Shown here: one piece after another, positions 33,551 to 51,942 of the stretch
Layout: every line of letters begins with the position of its first letter
How positions within the stretch are numbered: the first letter of the stretch is position 1
Assembly: GCA_950295325.1 (NCBI GenBank)
Contig: OX485806.1
Coordinates: forward strand, 9,364,001 to 9,424,000
Origin: Polytrichum commune
Lineage: Eukaryota > Streptophyta > Polytrichopsida > Polytrichales > Polytrichaceae
DNA: 60,000 bases
Direction of reading: 5' to 3'
Program-made: the position numbers and the translations under genes
Notes under the pieces: model-generated
What the model was told of the DNA's origin: nothing
The model's database searches: none
The model's input: only the letters and a program-made list of their open reading frames with translations

Positions 33551-35639
33551 TCAAACTTCCTTGGTCCCAAGCTAATTAAGGCCCTCGAGCTCTAGTGTAA
33601 AGGTTCCCCTGAGAGCGAGTGACCATACCACATACCACAAGTTTTGACATGTGAATCAAGGCCCGGAGTCCGACCGAGTGCACATGAATCGTCTATAATT
33701 GGTGCCCTTTTGCATGAAAAACCCTTTTTCTAATTTCTCACAGCAAATGAGAGGCCGCCACCCGAGCACACAAATAGTTGTCAATGGTTCAAAAACTTGA
33801 ACAGTGGATGTCTAAAAGTCTTTGAGCAGTCCCCTTATAGGAGCCTATAAGTGTGGCAGAACATGTTACAACAATATTCTGTTCATCCACATAATCTTCA
33901 TCCTGATCCTCCACAGTACGGTAGTTAAGGCTTGAGATGAAGCTGTGATAAGTCTAATGTTAGGCACTAATCGAATCACGCATGCTAACATACCGCGGAG
34001 ATTTACCTACTAATAAGATATTTTAGATTTACATGGTCACGGTTCTTGGGCATCGTGTAAAAGTGTCCCTCTAATGGCTGCTTTACACATGTACCAAGAG
34101 CCGTGACCATGTAATCCTAAGGGCTGCTTCACATATGACATTGAAGGTCCGTAAGCATTGCATTCTAAGATCTCTCATTGGTCGAAAAGGTTGAGATCGT
34201 TCAAGTTCACTTCACATTAGAAGGTGAAGGCCTACGGGTCTAAAGAAATTATCATGGATGAAAAATCGACATTGATTCTTACATGGTATACTATGGATAA
34301 TGTTTCATGGTCTACCGGAATTTGTGTCAAGCCCACCTCCAAGAGGTAGTCTTTGGTGCAAAATTTTGCCCCCTGTTGGTTAGTCAACTGGGTACGGTCT
34401 TTGGAAGAAAGTCAAGGGTCCTCACAATTACAAGGTCATAGCCCTTGGCTCGTGTGTGAAGTAGCCTAAAAGGGGCCTTGAAAATCATTCAAAGGTTGTG
34501 TTGTGGGAAATGGGAATTCGATTTTGCAATTGATGATCCTCAAGCTTAATGTAATTTGAAAGTGGACCATGTTCAGGGACCACAAACTATGTTTGGGTTT
34601 GAATTGCCCATCATGGCAATTTAATATTTCTAGAACCCAATGGCAATTTAATTGATGATCACAACCCCTAGTTGCATGTCAGACCCACCCTCTTGTTGAT
34701 CTAGGCCTAACACAATTTCAAGTAGACCATGTAAACACTATCCACTTGTTATCATGTAGAACAACATATAGATTTTATACCCATTTGAATTTCTTTGATC
34801 TAGTAAAAAGTGAACTTGAGTTGTCTCCGGCTTCTTGACTAATCACATTATTTGTATATCATGGGTCAATGCCCTTCAAGCTCTAGTGCACCTAAAGTGG
34901 CCCTTAGTTATCTCCCTTTTATATGAAAAGTTTCACCCAACTTACGTGTGGACGAATACACACATGAGACCGTCACCCGAGCAAACAAATAGTTTCAAAA
35001 TATGACTTGTCTTTATGAAGACCTTTGTCCCACTTATGACACATGACATGAGGCCGTCACCCGAGTGGACAAGTAAGGAAAGCGGGCCTTCAACGGACAC
35101 TCTTAGCTCTAGACCCACTTCTCATAGGATATAAGAAGCACACAAGTGGTGCAAGATGATTAGCAAATCCAAATCGTGTTTGTAGTCATTTGTAACAACT
35201 TAAGCTCATATCCAACGTTCGGTAAGAGCCGGACCCATGGATTGATGATCTTGGATGTACGGTGCATTGTCCATGTCTTGCAGTAGTTTTGGACTGAGTC
35301 CGAAGTCACTTGGTGCAAGCGAGGTATAGTTGTCGCCAATTCATCCAATTTTGCTAGCTAGATGTCTTGGTGTAAGTCTACACATATGGTGGGTTTCAAC
35401 AATTCACATAATCAACACCCATTATAAAAAATAAAAAATAAAAAATCCAATGAACAATTGTGTGTTACTGAAGAACGTTATGTTTTCTTCATAATTCTTG
35501 GGCCTCATTTGGATGTTTATTCATTCAGCTCCAAACTCAAGAGACTCTCTTTCTCATTAAAAACGATTATCTAGGTCCCCCGAATGAATAACCAAATTAG
35601 GCCCACTTACCTTGGTTATCACAAAGTTCAAAACATGAA
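33551..35639. mobile_element. Nest of decayed R1-type copies
   Basis: No gene was recognised. GGCTGCTTTACACATGTACC near 34078, GGGCTGCTTCACATATGACA near 34120 and GTGTGTGAAGTAGCC near 34450 are R1 ends. The 34470-34745 part matches the R1 variant at 57785-58068. Central palindrome pieces (GGAATTTGTGTCAAGCCCACC) occur near 34318. Boundaries between copies cannot be set. Confidence 0.5.
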
Positions 35640-35895
35640 CTACGGATGAATCTGTCTGTTGGCTGGTCTAAAACCTTTGAACCCTCCCAACTTGGAGAGA
35701 GGCAATAAAAACTTGAAATAAAATGCATCCCAAGATGCATTATTTTTAGTAAAATATAAATATAAATAGATTCAAAAATCTTGAAATAGTCTAGTATGAG
35801 TCAATTGATATGAATTGGCAACAAACCTATAGGGGGTCAAGGTATTATGTTGGCTGGATGAGAGGTACATTCGTATGCAATAATTCCCCCTTTCT
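35640..35895 (+). mobile_element. R5 element, partial
   Basis: The right end ATGTTGGCTGGATGAGAGGT then GCAATAATTCCCCCTTTCTC is the R5 terminus. Upstream are CTTGGAGAGAGGCAATAAAA and ACCTATAGGGGGTC, as in the 46487 copy. The left boundary is approximate. Confidence 0.55.
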
Positions 35896-36131
35896 CCTCC
35901 CATTTTCCTGTTCATCCACATTTGAAACTTCATCCACCTTCTCAAGCAAGCTTAAGATAGATCAGTAATCCGTGCTTAACAGTCACTAAGCTTAGCTTAA
36001 CTTAATAACACGTGCTTAACCCCCCACCCGGTGATTTACTCCCACTTCCTTACTTCCCTGATCACTCCCTGGCTTGGTTAAGTTACTTACATGCGTAGCT
36101 GAGGAGTTGGTTTTTGCAACGCAGGCTCCGC

Positions 36132-36142
36132 CGCAACGGCTA
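36132..36142 (+). promoter_or_regulatory. MSA-like motif upstream of CDKB
   Basis: CGCAACGGCTA matches the plant M-phase-specific activator consensus (YCYAACGGYYA) at all but one position. Such sites bind three-repeat MYB proteins and drive G2/M expression of B-type cyclins and CDKBs. It is 1.4 kb before the start codon, so its use depends on where transcription begins. Confidence 0.35.
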
Positions 36143-37579
36143 TGGCGAGATCATTGCTGCTGATCTTCTTTCCTCTCTTTCCTCACTCCACCAAGTTTGT
36201 TAATTATATCCTACTCTTTTCCTCCTCAATCCTCGTGCCTTCTCATCCCATCCCATCTCATCACGTCATCTCACCAGCCTCCACATCTTCATCATCTTCA
36301 AGCTCTTCAACTCTTTCAACTCCTTCAACTTGTAAGTATATGTGCCAACTTCAGAGCTTTCAGCAATTGAAGGCACCCGTTCTTCGGTAACTGAGAAGAA
36401 GAAGAACAACAACAGCTTACGACGACGACGACGAGGACAGAAGAGTGAGCACCAAACTTTGGGTGTGATTTTCCACAGTGTTGTTTGCCATTTCTCCACA
36501 TTCTGTTTTCTGATTAAATCAATTCTTGAGCAATCCTTCTACATTGGAGAGTGTTCAGCTTAGTCAGGGAGTATGGTGGGCAGAGTGGCGTGTGTGTGAT
36601 TTTTATGGTGGGTTAAGTGAGAGGTATTTGGAGTTTGGAATTTGGGAGTGTGGAGTGGTGTGGGTGTGGGATTTTGGTTTACATTTTCGGAATTGCGTGG
36701 GTTTAGTGGGATTGAAGGTTTTGGGTGGTGTTTGGGTTTTGAGTTTTATTTGTAACGAAATTGAGCCTAAATTCTCTCAACTAAGCCTCCTGTTAACGCA
36801 GCCAATCCTGACAACCCCGTTTACGAGATTTTGGTTCTGTACTATTTGAGTCCACAACATAAGGTGGCAGAATCTCGACAAGCAAGCTCTCTGCGTCATT
36901 TTTGCTTTCCAATCACCTGATTTGAGAGTTTTGAATCCAACTTGGAATTCCTCTTCTTCTCTTCTTCAAGCTCGCGATCGCATCTTGTGTGTATGTATGT
37001 GTGTGTGCGCGCGCGCGCGCGCGCATCAATTGGCGAAACTTGCGTGATGAAATTGGGTCACTTGCAGTCATTCAAAAATTTGAGTGAAGCCTCGCCCTCA
37101 TCCTAATCCCATCCGAATCCATCTCTTCAACATTGTTCTTGAATTTCGTTGCCTTGCCTGCCTGGTCTGATCGCATCCGTGAATGAAAAACAAGGATATT
37201 ACACTCACAGCTTTCATTCCTTCCGCAATCCGCCGCTGTGTGTTGTAGTTGTTGCTCATTGTCAAAAGCCATGCACTCCGGTGATCCCATCCTATGATCT
37301 TACAAGAGGTTCTTCTTACATTTTGTGAGACCAACCAATGTGGTCTGAATCTTAGAACAACAGGTAGCCCCAATATTGTTTTAAACGCTTCCACTCATCT
37401 CTGGTGGGATCCGTCTGTCTGTTTGTGCAGCATTGCTCCATTCTTCTCGAATCTAAGACGCTCTTCTCAAGATTGTGTGCCCCACGGAGCACCCCGTTCA
37501 CAGTTTGCAAAACTTGCACACATGCAAAAACTTGGACCTTGTACATAGGATACAGACAGACAGACAGTGTTCGACCGTA
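36143..37579 (+). other. CDKB upstream region and leader
   Basis: No separate gene was recognised. The stretch holds CT- and TTC-rich leader-like DNA (36140-36330), a GTGTG/GCGC microsatellite at about 36988-37024, and a CAGACAGACAGACAG run right before the start codon. Short open stretches here are not conserved protein. It probably contains the CDKB promoter, the 5' leader and perhaps a leader intron. Confidence 0.45.
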
Positions 37580-43286
<5,707 letters not shown>

Positions 43287-44337
43287 TCGCAGCACTCAGC
43301 AAGTAGGTATTGTAATTGTGCCATACTGTAATAATGTTCCATCCCTAAATATTACAAAAAAACACTAAAACACAACACAAGGTTGAAGGTTCCAAATTCC
43401 TGCAATAATAATCATCAGGTTTCAGATCTCCTGTTTTTACAGACTACCTTCTGTGCCTTCAACTTCAACAACAACTCCCACCAATCAGTGTTAGGGCATA
43501 ATCTTGCCCCCCAACAACCAGGTCCTTCACAAAGAGAAGGATTTTGAGTTGTGTTTAGCATGTAGGTTAATTATGTGTTTGTCTATTCCCCAGTAGACAG
43601 CTCCGGAGTTCTTCAAAATAATTGCAGCCATGATAGATACTAGAAAATTTTCAACGTTCCAGCTCAACATTTGTACATTCAGTACATTGTTTTTGTTCAT
43701 TCAATGTAAATAATGTTTTCAGCCTTGATTGAAGCCTATCCCTCTCCAGGAGGGTTATTATGCGAGTATGAATAAGAGTTTCTTGTGTATTACTACATTT
43801 CATTGACGATCATGTTTATTGATTCTTTCTTCCAATTGGGCTGCCAAGTTGATACTAGCCGCTTGGCTTCCTGGACTTCAAAATCAGTTTTCAGGTCATT
43901 TCGAAGTCTTATATAGCAAGAATGAGATTATCTCATGGAGATATATGGTATTCTTGTACTGCAAAATCTTGACAATGTGCCTTGTTTAGGAATGTTCTTC
44001 CTGATTTTTATGTTATGAGGATAGTACGTATGATGAATATTTTTACTCTTCGACACATCCTCTCACATTCCCTTTTTGAACTTTATGAAGGCTTTCATAG
44101 AATCAGTGTACAGGACATGACAAAAATATGAGACAGAAATTGCAAATTCTGACATTGATTTTCAGGCACTCAAGATGGATGTACTGAGTTACGTGATTCC
44201 AAAGTTGGGCATACATGTAGAAAGTGGCAGTTTGGAAGAATGTCAAAGATCGTACACCAGGTTGTTGTAGACTGAAATAGAATTCTGTGATTTGGGGAAC
44301 AGTAACTATTTGGTGCACAGGTCGGCTTCACTACCAA
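43287..44337. other. CDKB 3' flank
   Basis: This is the 3' untranslated region followed by intergenic DNA. No other gene was recognised. Short reverse-strand open stretches (about 44103-44318) have no family features. Confidence 0.5.
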
Positions 44338-44833
44338 GGGCCACTTCACACGTGAGACTGAGAGCCCGTCACCAATTACACTTCAAGCACTCTCATTGGT
44401 GGAAAAGGTGGAGCTAGTCCAAGTTCGCTTCACACTACGCTTGAGGGACCAATGGAGTAAGTGAATGCAAGATGGATGTAAAGTCTACATGGATTCCTAG
44501 ATGGCATCAAATGAATAAATGTTTCATGGTCACTTGGACTATTTTCAAAAACCACCTCTTGGAGGTAGGCCTAACACAAAACCGGGAGACCATGGCACTC
44601 CGAATGCTCACAAAACGTTGATTTATTCTATTTAATCATGTGTGAGGACCCGCATGAATAGAAATTCATTGAAATAGCATTTGGTTGAGAGTCCAGTCAT
44701 ATATGGCTTCACACTACACTGGAGGATCCGTTACCACTCTACATGCTTTTGGAGGTGTCTTGGGACGGCCTTTGGACACTTTCCTTTGGGCTCTCACAAT
44801 TTCATGGTCACAACTGTGTGTGTGAAGTGGCCC
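44338..44833 (+). mobile_element. R1 element, full length
   Basis: It starts GGGCCACTTCACACGTGAGA and ends GTGTGTGAAGTGGCCC. The flanks are CAA and TAA, consistent with a TWA target site and one later change. It is closely similar to 29090 and 33063, with the central AAAACCGGGAGACCATGGC block. Confidence 0.85.
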
Positions 44834-44865
44834 TAAGTCTCATGTAAAATAGATGCGCTGAAATG

Positions 44866-45237
44866 GTTGAACATTTTGAGTAGCCCACTTCTCATAGGCT
44901 ATGAAACACACGATTAGTACAGTACAAGATGCTTAGTAACAATTTAAAGGCCATAGTCACTTTCCTCATAAATTTCCGAGCTCTAATGAAATGTTATTCA
45001 TGATAATAGTGAAGATTTTTGTGCTCATTAAATGGTCATGTAGTCCCCCCCCCCCCCCCCTTTGATTATGCATGTAGGTGAGCATATAATAGTTATCGTA
45101 CTTTGAACACATACTCCAATCTCTTTTTACACGGTGTTCGTTTGGTGTCCATTCTCAAAGCCACACCTAACCACATACCTTTCAAATACAATGTCCAATT
45201 AAGATAAGTAACGGCATTAGACACAACTACCTTAGGT
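44866..45237 (-). mobile_element. R3 element, reverse, with poly-C tract
   Basis: It starts near GCGCTGAAATGGTTGAAC and ends TTAGACACAACTACCTTA. A run of about 18 C at 45043-45060 replaces the shorter G/C run at this site in other copies (for example the seven-G run near 41085). Confidence 0.7.
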
Positions 45238-45518
45238 TAGGTGCCATTGAGGTGTTTGTTGGAAAAAGAATGATTCTTCTTCTTCTTCTTTTTCTCTTTT
45301 GTTTACGTTTTTCTTTGCATTGAAAAATGGTACAATGTGAGGAGCTCAATGCTTCCATATCCACTCCAAATAGACAATTAGAGTGACCCACATCAATTAT
45401 TTCCGCGATAATTTTTCACCCATACTAATAGGACTATTTAGGATACCTTTCAAACGATCCATTTAAGAAGAGTGACCACATAAGGCATGCATATATTTGA
45501 TGCGTATGAACACCCATC

Positions 45519-45894
45519 CAAGATAGATGTGTCTAAATTGAACACAACAATAATCTAGACACCTATATTTGAGTGGTATGTGGTTAGGTGTGAATCTAAT
45601 AATGGACACCAAAAAGACACCATGTTGTTAAAACAAATTTGGACTACGTGCTCAAATATGCAATTAGTGTGATGATTAGCGAAACCAAATCCGTGCTTGT
45701 AACCATTTGCCTAGTGTTTTTTTGGAGTTCACATGATTATCTTATATATTGTTGAAGGGATGATTATAGACTGCTCATTAAGTGGTCATATAGATTTTCC
45801 CAACCATATTGACTATTGAACCTAGAGGTTTAGCATGTTTCATATCCTACAAGTGGGTGCAAAGAAAAAAATCATCCATGTACATCTACCTTAA
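45519..45894 (+). mobile_element. R3 element, best full-length copy
   Basis: It starts AAGATAGATGTGTCTAAATT and ends ATGTACATCTACCTTA. It holds all internal R3 blocks: CACCTATATTTGAGTGGT, TGGACACCAAAAAGACACC, GTGCTTGTAACCATTTGCC and CTACAAGTGGGTGCAAAG. It is about 375 bp and non-coding. Confidence 0.75.
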
Positions 45895-46486
45895 ATCTGG
45901 AGAACTTTGGGGCCAATTCAAAAACACAACATGCATGGAAACCGACAATTTCTTAATCTAGCCATGTTCCAGTGATTTGAGACTCTAAAAATAGGAAATA
46001 GACTATTCCGTGCGATTATTCTCCAAATTTGTGAATGAAACCAACCAAAAATATCCCTAAAAATCATAAAAACTAGATGATATCACCAACTTTTCGATGA
46101 ATGTGTATTAATTCAGATGAAATTTTATATACTCATTATATGTGACTTCATCACTCTAACAGTTGAAGGGAGGTTTGTAGCCAATCCTCCTCTCTTAAAA
46201 ACTAGGAATAAAAAATCATTGAAGGAAACCCATGCGATGAAGCAGGCTTTTTCTTGGCATGAATTTTTTTTAAATAATAAATTCCCCTCTTTTAAGAATC
46301 CCCATTAGACTGTGAAATCCATCACAATGCTAGGTGACCTAATTTTTTGAATTTATTTTTAAAAAGTTAAAAAAATCTCAGTTGGGCACCATTTACACAC
46401 ACACACCCATTTCACCTCACACCTTCATGTTGCGAACCGGGGCTTCCAAGTGTCCTTGGTTCATATGTAACTTAAAGCCCTCATTT
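45895..46486. other. Intergenic
   Basis: AT-rich DNA with no recognised gene or repeat. A 63-codon frame at 46117-46308 has no family features. Confidence 0.4.
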
Positions 46487-46740
46487 TCTCAGAGAGGGGG
46501 AATTATCGTATACAAGCATACTTCTTAATTCATCCAACATGAAAACCTTGAAGTAGTATGCAGCCCGGAGGTAAATTTTTTAGGCTATTTGATAAGGGAA
46601 TTGGTTTCAAAGACCTTGAATTAGTCTACTCAAGGACCTTACAAATGCATCGACAATAAACCTATAAGAAGTCCTTTTTTTTATGTTGGATAGATGAGAG
46701 GTCCTACGCTTGTACACAAATTTCCCCCTCTCTCTCAAGT
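46487..46740 (+). mobile_element. R5 element, full length
   Basis: The left end GAGAGGGGGAATTATCGTAT then CAAGCATACTTCTTAATTC pairs with the right end, ATAGATGAGAGG..ACGCTTGTACAC..TTTCCCCCTCTCTC, as an imperfect inverted terminus. It is about 250 bp. TCTCA lies on both sides, a possible target duplication. Confidence 0.7.
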
Positions 46741-48157
46741 GTCCTTACTCAAAAAGTGAGACGGTGATAATATGGGTGGTGTAAGTGAGATAGGAACGGT
46801 GAAGGAAGGCCTTATTAAATAACAAGATTCAAATTCAAATTCAAATTCAACTTCAACCATCCCAAACAACTCCTCCGTCACACATGTCAAGGAATGCATA
46901 AAGCTAGTAGGTAATCGAAAGGTAATGCATGTACTTGATTGTGAATAAGGACATGCTTACCTTCCCATCCCTCTCCCTCAAACACTTGGCTCACACTAAT
47001 GGCCACTTTACACTATGACCAAGGGCCATGACAATGAAAGTTGTGAGAGCACGTGTGAGGGCCCTTGAAACTCATCCGAAGGCCATCCCATGGAGAATTG
47101 GAAACATAGTTTTTGCGTGGTTGCGAGTCATCAAACCCTACAAGCATATGAGTCTTGGGCAATTGTCTTACGTTGCTGGAAAAATTAACCTGCATAATTA
47201 GAAACTTTGTAAATATAGCATAGTGAAAGATTTATATATGTCTTTCATCGATGCAAGACAATTGCATGGGACTTGAGTATGCAAGTAGTGAAGTCTATTG
47301 TTAAAATACATGTGGTCCAGGCTCTCAACCAAAATTTATTTCATTATCATCCAATTCATGCGGACATTTCTATCCAATAAGTTATATTAAATCAAGAGTT
47401 ATAAATTTTGAAAGTGTATCGGTCTCTTGGTTCTCTATTGCATCCACCTCTTCAATGTGGACTTGACGCAAATTCCATGAGACCATGAAACATATTCTAT
47501 TGCATGTCATGTAAGGTTGCACATAGGTATTTTCATCCATTTCAATTTCATGATCCATTAGGTCTTCTAGTTCTAATGTAAAGCGTCCTTAAGTTATCTT
47601 ACCCCTGATGTCATTTGGAGATATTCATCTAGTAAATAGGGTGCCAAATGTATGAGAACATGGTCTAGCCTACTATTGAATTGCCACATGTCCATTTGTC
47701 AACTATAACTTTAATTTATTTGTGAAATATAAGACATGTGACCTTATTGTGGACACTTCCAGCTTCACAACCGATTTCAACCATTAGATTGGATCAAGAA
47801 TTGTCTCATCTGATTAGTAATTGTAAGCATTATAATATGTCAAATATTATATATATGACAGTCATTATGTTAAGTTATGAACCAAGAATGATGTCTATAT
47901 TCATAGCAAACAATCCAACCTCATTTTTACATGTGTCAAATATGTAAGTAGCCTAATATAGAATTGCCACAAATCAAATTTGTTTTTTTCCCAAAGTGTC
48001 CAATCAAAAGGAGCAACCACGTAAGGCCCACATACCTTAAGAAGATTGGTGGTGTCAAGGAACTTCCTCCCGAGGTGTCATAAGCCATGAATCCCAGTTT
48101 AATTGGCCATGGCATGTGTCTTTTAGATTGCATCTCATGCATTCCACCAACTCCATC
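46741..48157. other. Intergenic with R1-like fragments
   Basis: No gene was recognised. ATGGCCACTTTACACTATGA near 46999 and a GGGCCCTTGAAACTCATCCG block near 47067 match the R1 variant at 57785. GACGCAAATTCCATGAGACC near 47465 is a piece of the R1 central palindrome. Confidence 0.45.
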
Positions 48158-48159
48158 TA

Positions 48160-48605
48160 AGGTAGAAATACCATAAACCGTGAAAATGAGGTGATTTGCA
48201 TTGAAGATATGGTCTTAAAATTGTGAGATCATTTTTCAAGATAGAAGAGAAGGATTCATGAAGAATGCAAGTTGTTTCATATTTTTATTACCTGTAAAAG
48301 AAAAATCTACAACTTTTCAAAGTGGAAAGTTTGTCAAAACCCCCACTTGTTCATTAGATTCTCCTTAAAGCGAACACAGTAATGCTCATTTCCACACTGA
48401 ACATCACCTAAACCAATTAACTCATGAGTACATTAAATTGTGATTGATGGTAGTCAAACATGACCAAATTTAGCTAAATTGACTATACACACACATCAAG
48501 TTGCCAGCCTCGCAATTATCGGTTTTTAGAAACGGCACTTCACTATTTTGATGAAAGTTTACTGCGCGGGTAGAGGGTAGTTCACGGTTTATGGTATTTC
48601 TACCT
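48160..48605. mobile_element. MITE with perfect 27-bp inverted termini
   Basis: Bases 48158-48184 and 48581-48607 are perfect inverse copies over 27 of 27 positions (AGGTAGAAATACCATAAACC plus further bases). If the outer TA is the target duplication, the element is 446 bp, AGGTAG...CTACCT. The interior is AT-rich and non-coding. The same AGGTAG/TA end type is seen in R3. Perfect ends suggest a young insertion. Confidence 0.88.
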
Positions 48606-48607
48606 TA

Positions 48608-50289
48608 CCCATATAAGTGACTAAGCCAACGGCAACCAAATAGTGAACCTAGACTTCCCCTTTTGGAAACGTGAGCAATGCTCTTAAGGGGAAGTCAAAT
48701 CCAAAACACAACATTCCTAAGCAGCTAGATGATGGTGTCTTTTCAAAACCAAAAAAGAATGTAAATTTAAAAACTTTGGTAAATTATAATTGTTTGTCAA
48801 AAACTCTACAATACACATCGTGAGTGGTCCCCATAAACAGTGAATCCCGGAATTAAAGGAGAATTATGCTCATCTGATACATGGTCCCACGGAATGCAGT
48901 CAAGGAACCAAGTGATGTTATGGGGAAGGTAAGTTGGTTTTTAACATCCAAGTATTGAATGTTGAACACCTCTTAACATTTTGTAGCTTGGCCCATGCAC
49001 ATGTAGTACACTAGACCTGAGGATAGTGGGGATGAGTAGCACGTGGGTCTAAAGGAAAGAAAGAAAGAAAGAAAGAAAGTCAGTTTAATAACTGACGTGA
49101 ATTTGAGCCCGTTGGCCCGACCTTGTTCAAGAGTTCCCTCGGTACAAGCATGGGAATACTGCCTATCTTGCAATAGGTGAGCCCTAGGTGTGGATCTAGA
49201 GGTGAAAAGAAAGAGGGGGGGGGGGTCATTGGACCTAGGGTGGTAATATCAACATTTGTTTATTACCAAGTTTGTGTTTATTGAGGACAAGGTCCATGAG
49301 GTATTTAGTGGTTATTTGGGGTATGTTTCGCATGCGTTCTTTGATTGATGACATGGATATGTGTAGGTTTTGAAATTCTTTGATATTTTTTGTGTGTTTG
49401 GCACCTCTGACTTGTGCAATTATTACACTTACTCGGTTGATTTTCCGACCTTGTGCACAACTTTTCAAAATTAGAGGGTTATATTAGTTTTTTTGGTTTG
49501 GATGGCTTGGTTGATGTATTTATCGTGTGTGTAAGTAAAGTCGATTACCAGTCTAGAAAGAGAGAAAAAAAAATTGGACTATTTTGAAATGACAAGCAAA
49601 CTTTGCCAAAATTGCTTTAATTTTATCTCACTCTTTTGCTAAATCATAGAAATTCTCAATCTACACAAGACTATGTAATGTGAGCAATCCATTGCAAGTT
49701 ATTAGATAAAGGAGGAGTTTGTATTATATTCCAAGTCGTCTTTAGTCATCGCAAAGAATATGGGTTAACATGAAATTGCAAGACTATGTACTTAGAGCTT
49801 GGTCTATGTCCTTAATAAAATTTTGGACCTCAATTCCACATAGGAGATGCACTAATTTGGAATTGTGTCCAACTAGAGAAGGTCAGTACATGAAACAAAG
49901 TACTATGTACAAGAATAACTTTGTGATTTAAAAAATTTGTGCAAAAGATATGAACGAATTTTATCAAGCATTTTCAAGAAGTGAGGAGGTTTGAAGAGAA
50001 AAATGTGTTATGAACAAATTTTTAGAGCTTCATTGTGCCAAGACGAAAACGTTTTATGGAGTTGTGTTAAACCAAGAAAACTTAGACAATAAACATAGTA
50101 CCGCCTCCAACAACAACAACAAAAAGATACTGAGAAATACATACAAGAGGACTACTATAGTTTATGATGTGAACACTTTATACCTATGGATTGGATATTT
50201 GTGAACTAGCCAAAATTGTGAGAAAGTCATTGGGAAAGTGTTGGAATTTTGAGATTATAGTTTCGAAGCGGTTGGACCAACTTTTGGCA
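48608..50289. other. Intergenic, partly C/A-rich on - strand
   Basis: No gene was recognised. An (AAAG)n run lies at about 49055-49078 and a run of about 11 G at 49214-49224. From about 49000 to 49480 the - strand is C/A-rich like the LINE that follows, and may be its trailing sequence or a separate copy. The 49480-50280 part is AT-rich. Confidence 0.4.
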
Positions 50290-51942
50290 CTTTAAATAAT
50301 TATCTAGCACAGCTGTGCCGGCCAGCTATTAACCTATTGTATTTGTATGGAAAGGTTGGGTGTGGGGATTGATGGTATAGTTTGATTCGTGGTGGTTCCT
50401 TGGATATAAATGATGTGTAGGCATAGTTTGGTGGGGCATTTACATTTGGAGGTGTTGCATGTGCATCGTAGTATCCATTGGGGGGTTGTGTTTTCATGGG
50501 GCGTGATATGTTGTGTACCTACATTGGTGAATGTATAGTGTATTGTGTGTATATAAGATCTATAGCTTAATTATTTGATGGATGACTGCACTGTGTCGCC
50601 TATTTGTAGTCTTTTTAGAAATTTGTTCTTGCAAAGGGATAGAGGTGTGGCCATGTGTCTTTGTCATTCTATGGCATAATGTACAATTGGGGTTTGTGTG
50701 TATTTGAGGCCATAATAAGTTTTTTCTATGGTTTCCCATGTATTGTGCAAAGTGGAATTTGAAAAGTTGTGTTATTTGAGCATCTATGGTGTGTGTGAAT
50801 TACCAGTAATGGTTTGAGGGTTTTGGTCTATTTGATCATTGTTTGCCCATTTTTCCACATATTGAAATTTTTGGGCTTTGTTGATTGAGAGTCGGTTATG
50901 TTCTTTTTTAATGAAGGATAGTAGGTTTCTAATGATGCACGTGAGATTTGTTGTTGAGGGGGGTTTGGCTAGCCTATAAGGGATTGTGTGTGCCACATGA
51001 ATTTGTGGCACTAGGATTATGGGGCTTTTGAGGGTGCCTTCATTGGCAAGTGTGACCACATTTTCGTCGCCTTGAATGCATGTGTGCTTGGACTTTTGTG
51101 TAGTGATCCTATGTTGGAATCATGTAATGAAGTGTACTATGGAGGCTATGAGGAGTTTGTCTGGGGGATTGTGACGGGAGAATGGTTGTTGTATCTAGTT
51201 GTTTATGAGGTATATATTGTTGAGGCTATTTGTGAATATGTGAATGTCATGAAGGGTATTTTGTGTGTTTGCTAGTGCCAACCAAATATCATATAATCCT
51301 GCATGTAGCATATTTTGGAGTTATGGGAATTTTTATGCTAGTTGCATGTTATTTATTGGGCTATATGTACGGGAGCCAGCTACGTTTTCATTGCCTTTCA
51401 TGTCTAGAGGGGTAAAGGAGCCATCAACATATATATTGTGTCGTGGGTTTTTTTTTTGGGGGGGGGGGAGGGGGTATTGTTTGTGGAAGTCGAGCAATAT
51501 GGGAGGGGGGATTGTTGTTGAGGGGGAATTTTATGAATAAGGAGTTTGACCATTTGTTTGAGGTCTTAACTATGTGTGGTTTTGTGATGACAATTGGGTT
51601 GTGGGTTGGTATTGTTAGGTTGCATGTCTCTTAAATATTGTGTTGTAGTAGTGGGGCAAATGCATGGTGACTAAGTGAGTTATCTTGATCATGGATGCAT
51701 ATGATTGTGGTAAGGGCATTTTCCAATTGGTTGTAATATATGGGCCATTGTGGAGCATGAAGGTGTATGGTGGTGTTTGAGGGATTGTGGCAATGGTGTG
51801 TATGTCCTCGTGATTGTTCGGTGATAATTTTGGTGTGTCCAATTACTGTGGTTGAGGACCATGATTGTGAGATTATGGGGGCTTTCTTTGGCGGCCAATC
51901 TAGCCCAATGCATATATTTTGTAAGGTTTGGTGGGGTTGTTG
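50290..51942 (-). pseudogene. LINE remnant, RNase H and C-terminal tail
   Basis: The - strand reads IYVDGSFTPLDMKGN from 51434 downward, then HAGLYDI (catalytic Glu expected in HAELYAI, here Gly), HIFTNSLNNIYL (catalytic Asp changed to Asn), and CIQGDENVVTLANEGT. The tail follows: DAQITQLFKFHFAQYMGN, NCTLCH and RRHSAVIHQI. This is the same family as the 22440-23860 remnant. A few stops interrupt it. A proline-rich linker (51443-51640) and a possible RT C-terminal stretch (51640-51940) lie upstream. The retrotransposon's RT core is absent, cut off at the copia LTR. Strong G over C skew on the + strand marks its extent. Confidence 0.75.

Noticed and set aside
51443-51634. Glycine-rich + strand open stretch with a G run
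   Set aside because: It is the antisense of the proline-rich linker in the second LINE remnant.
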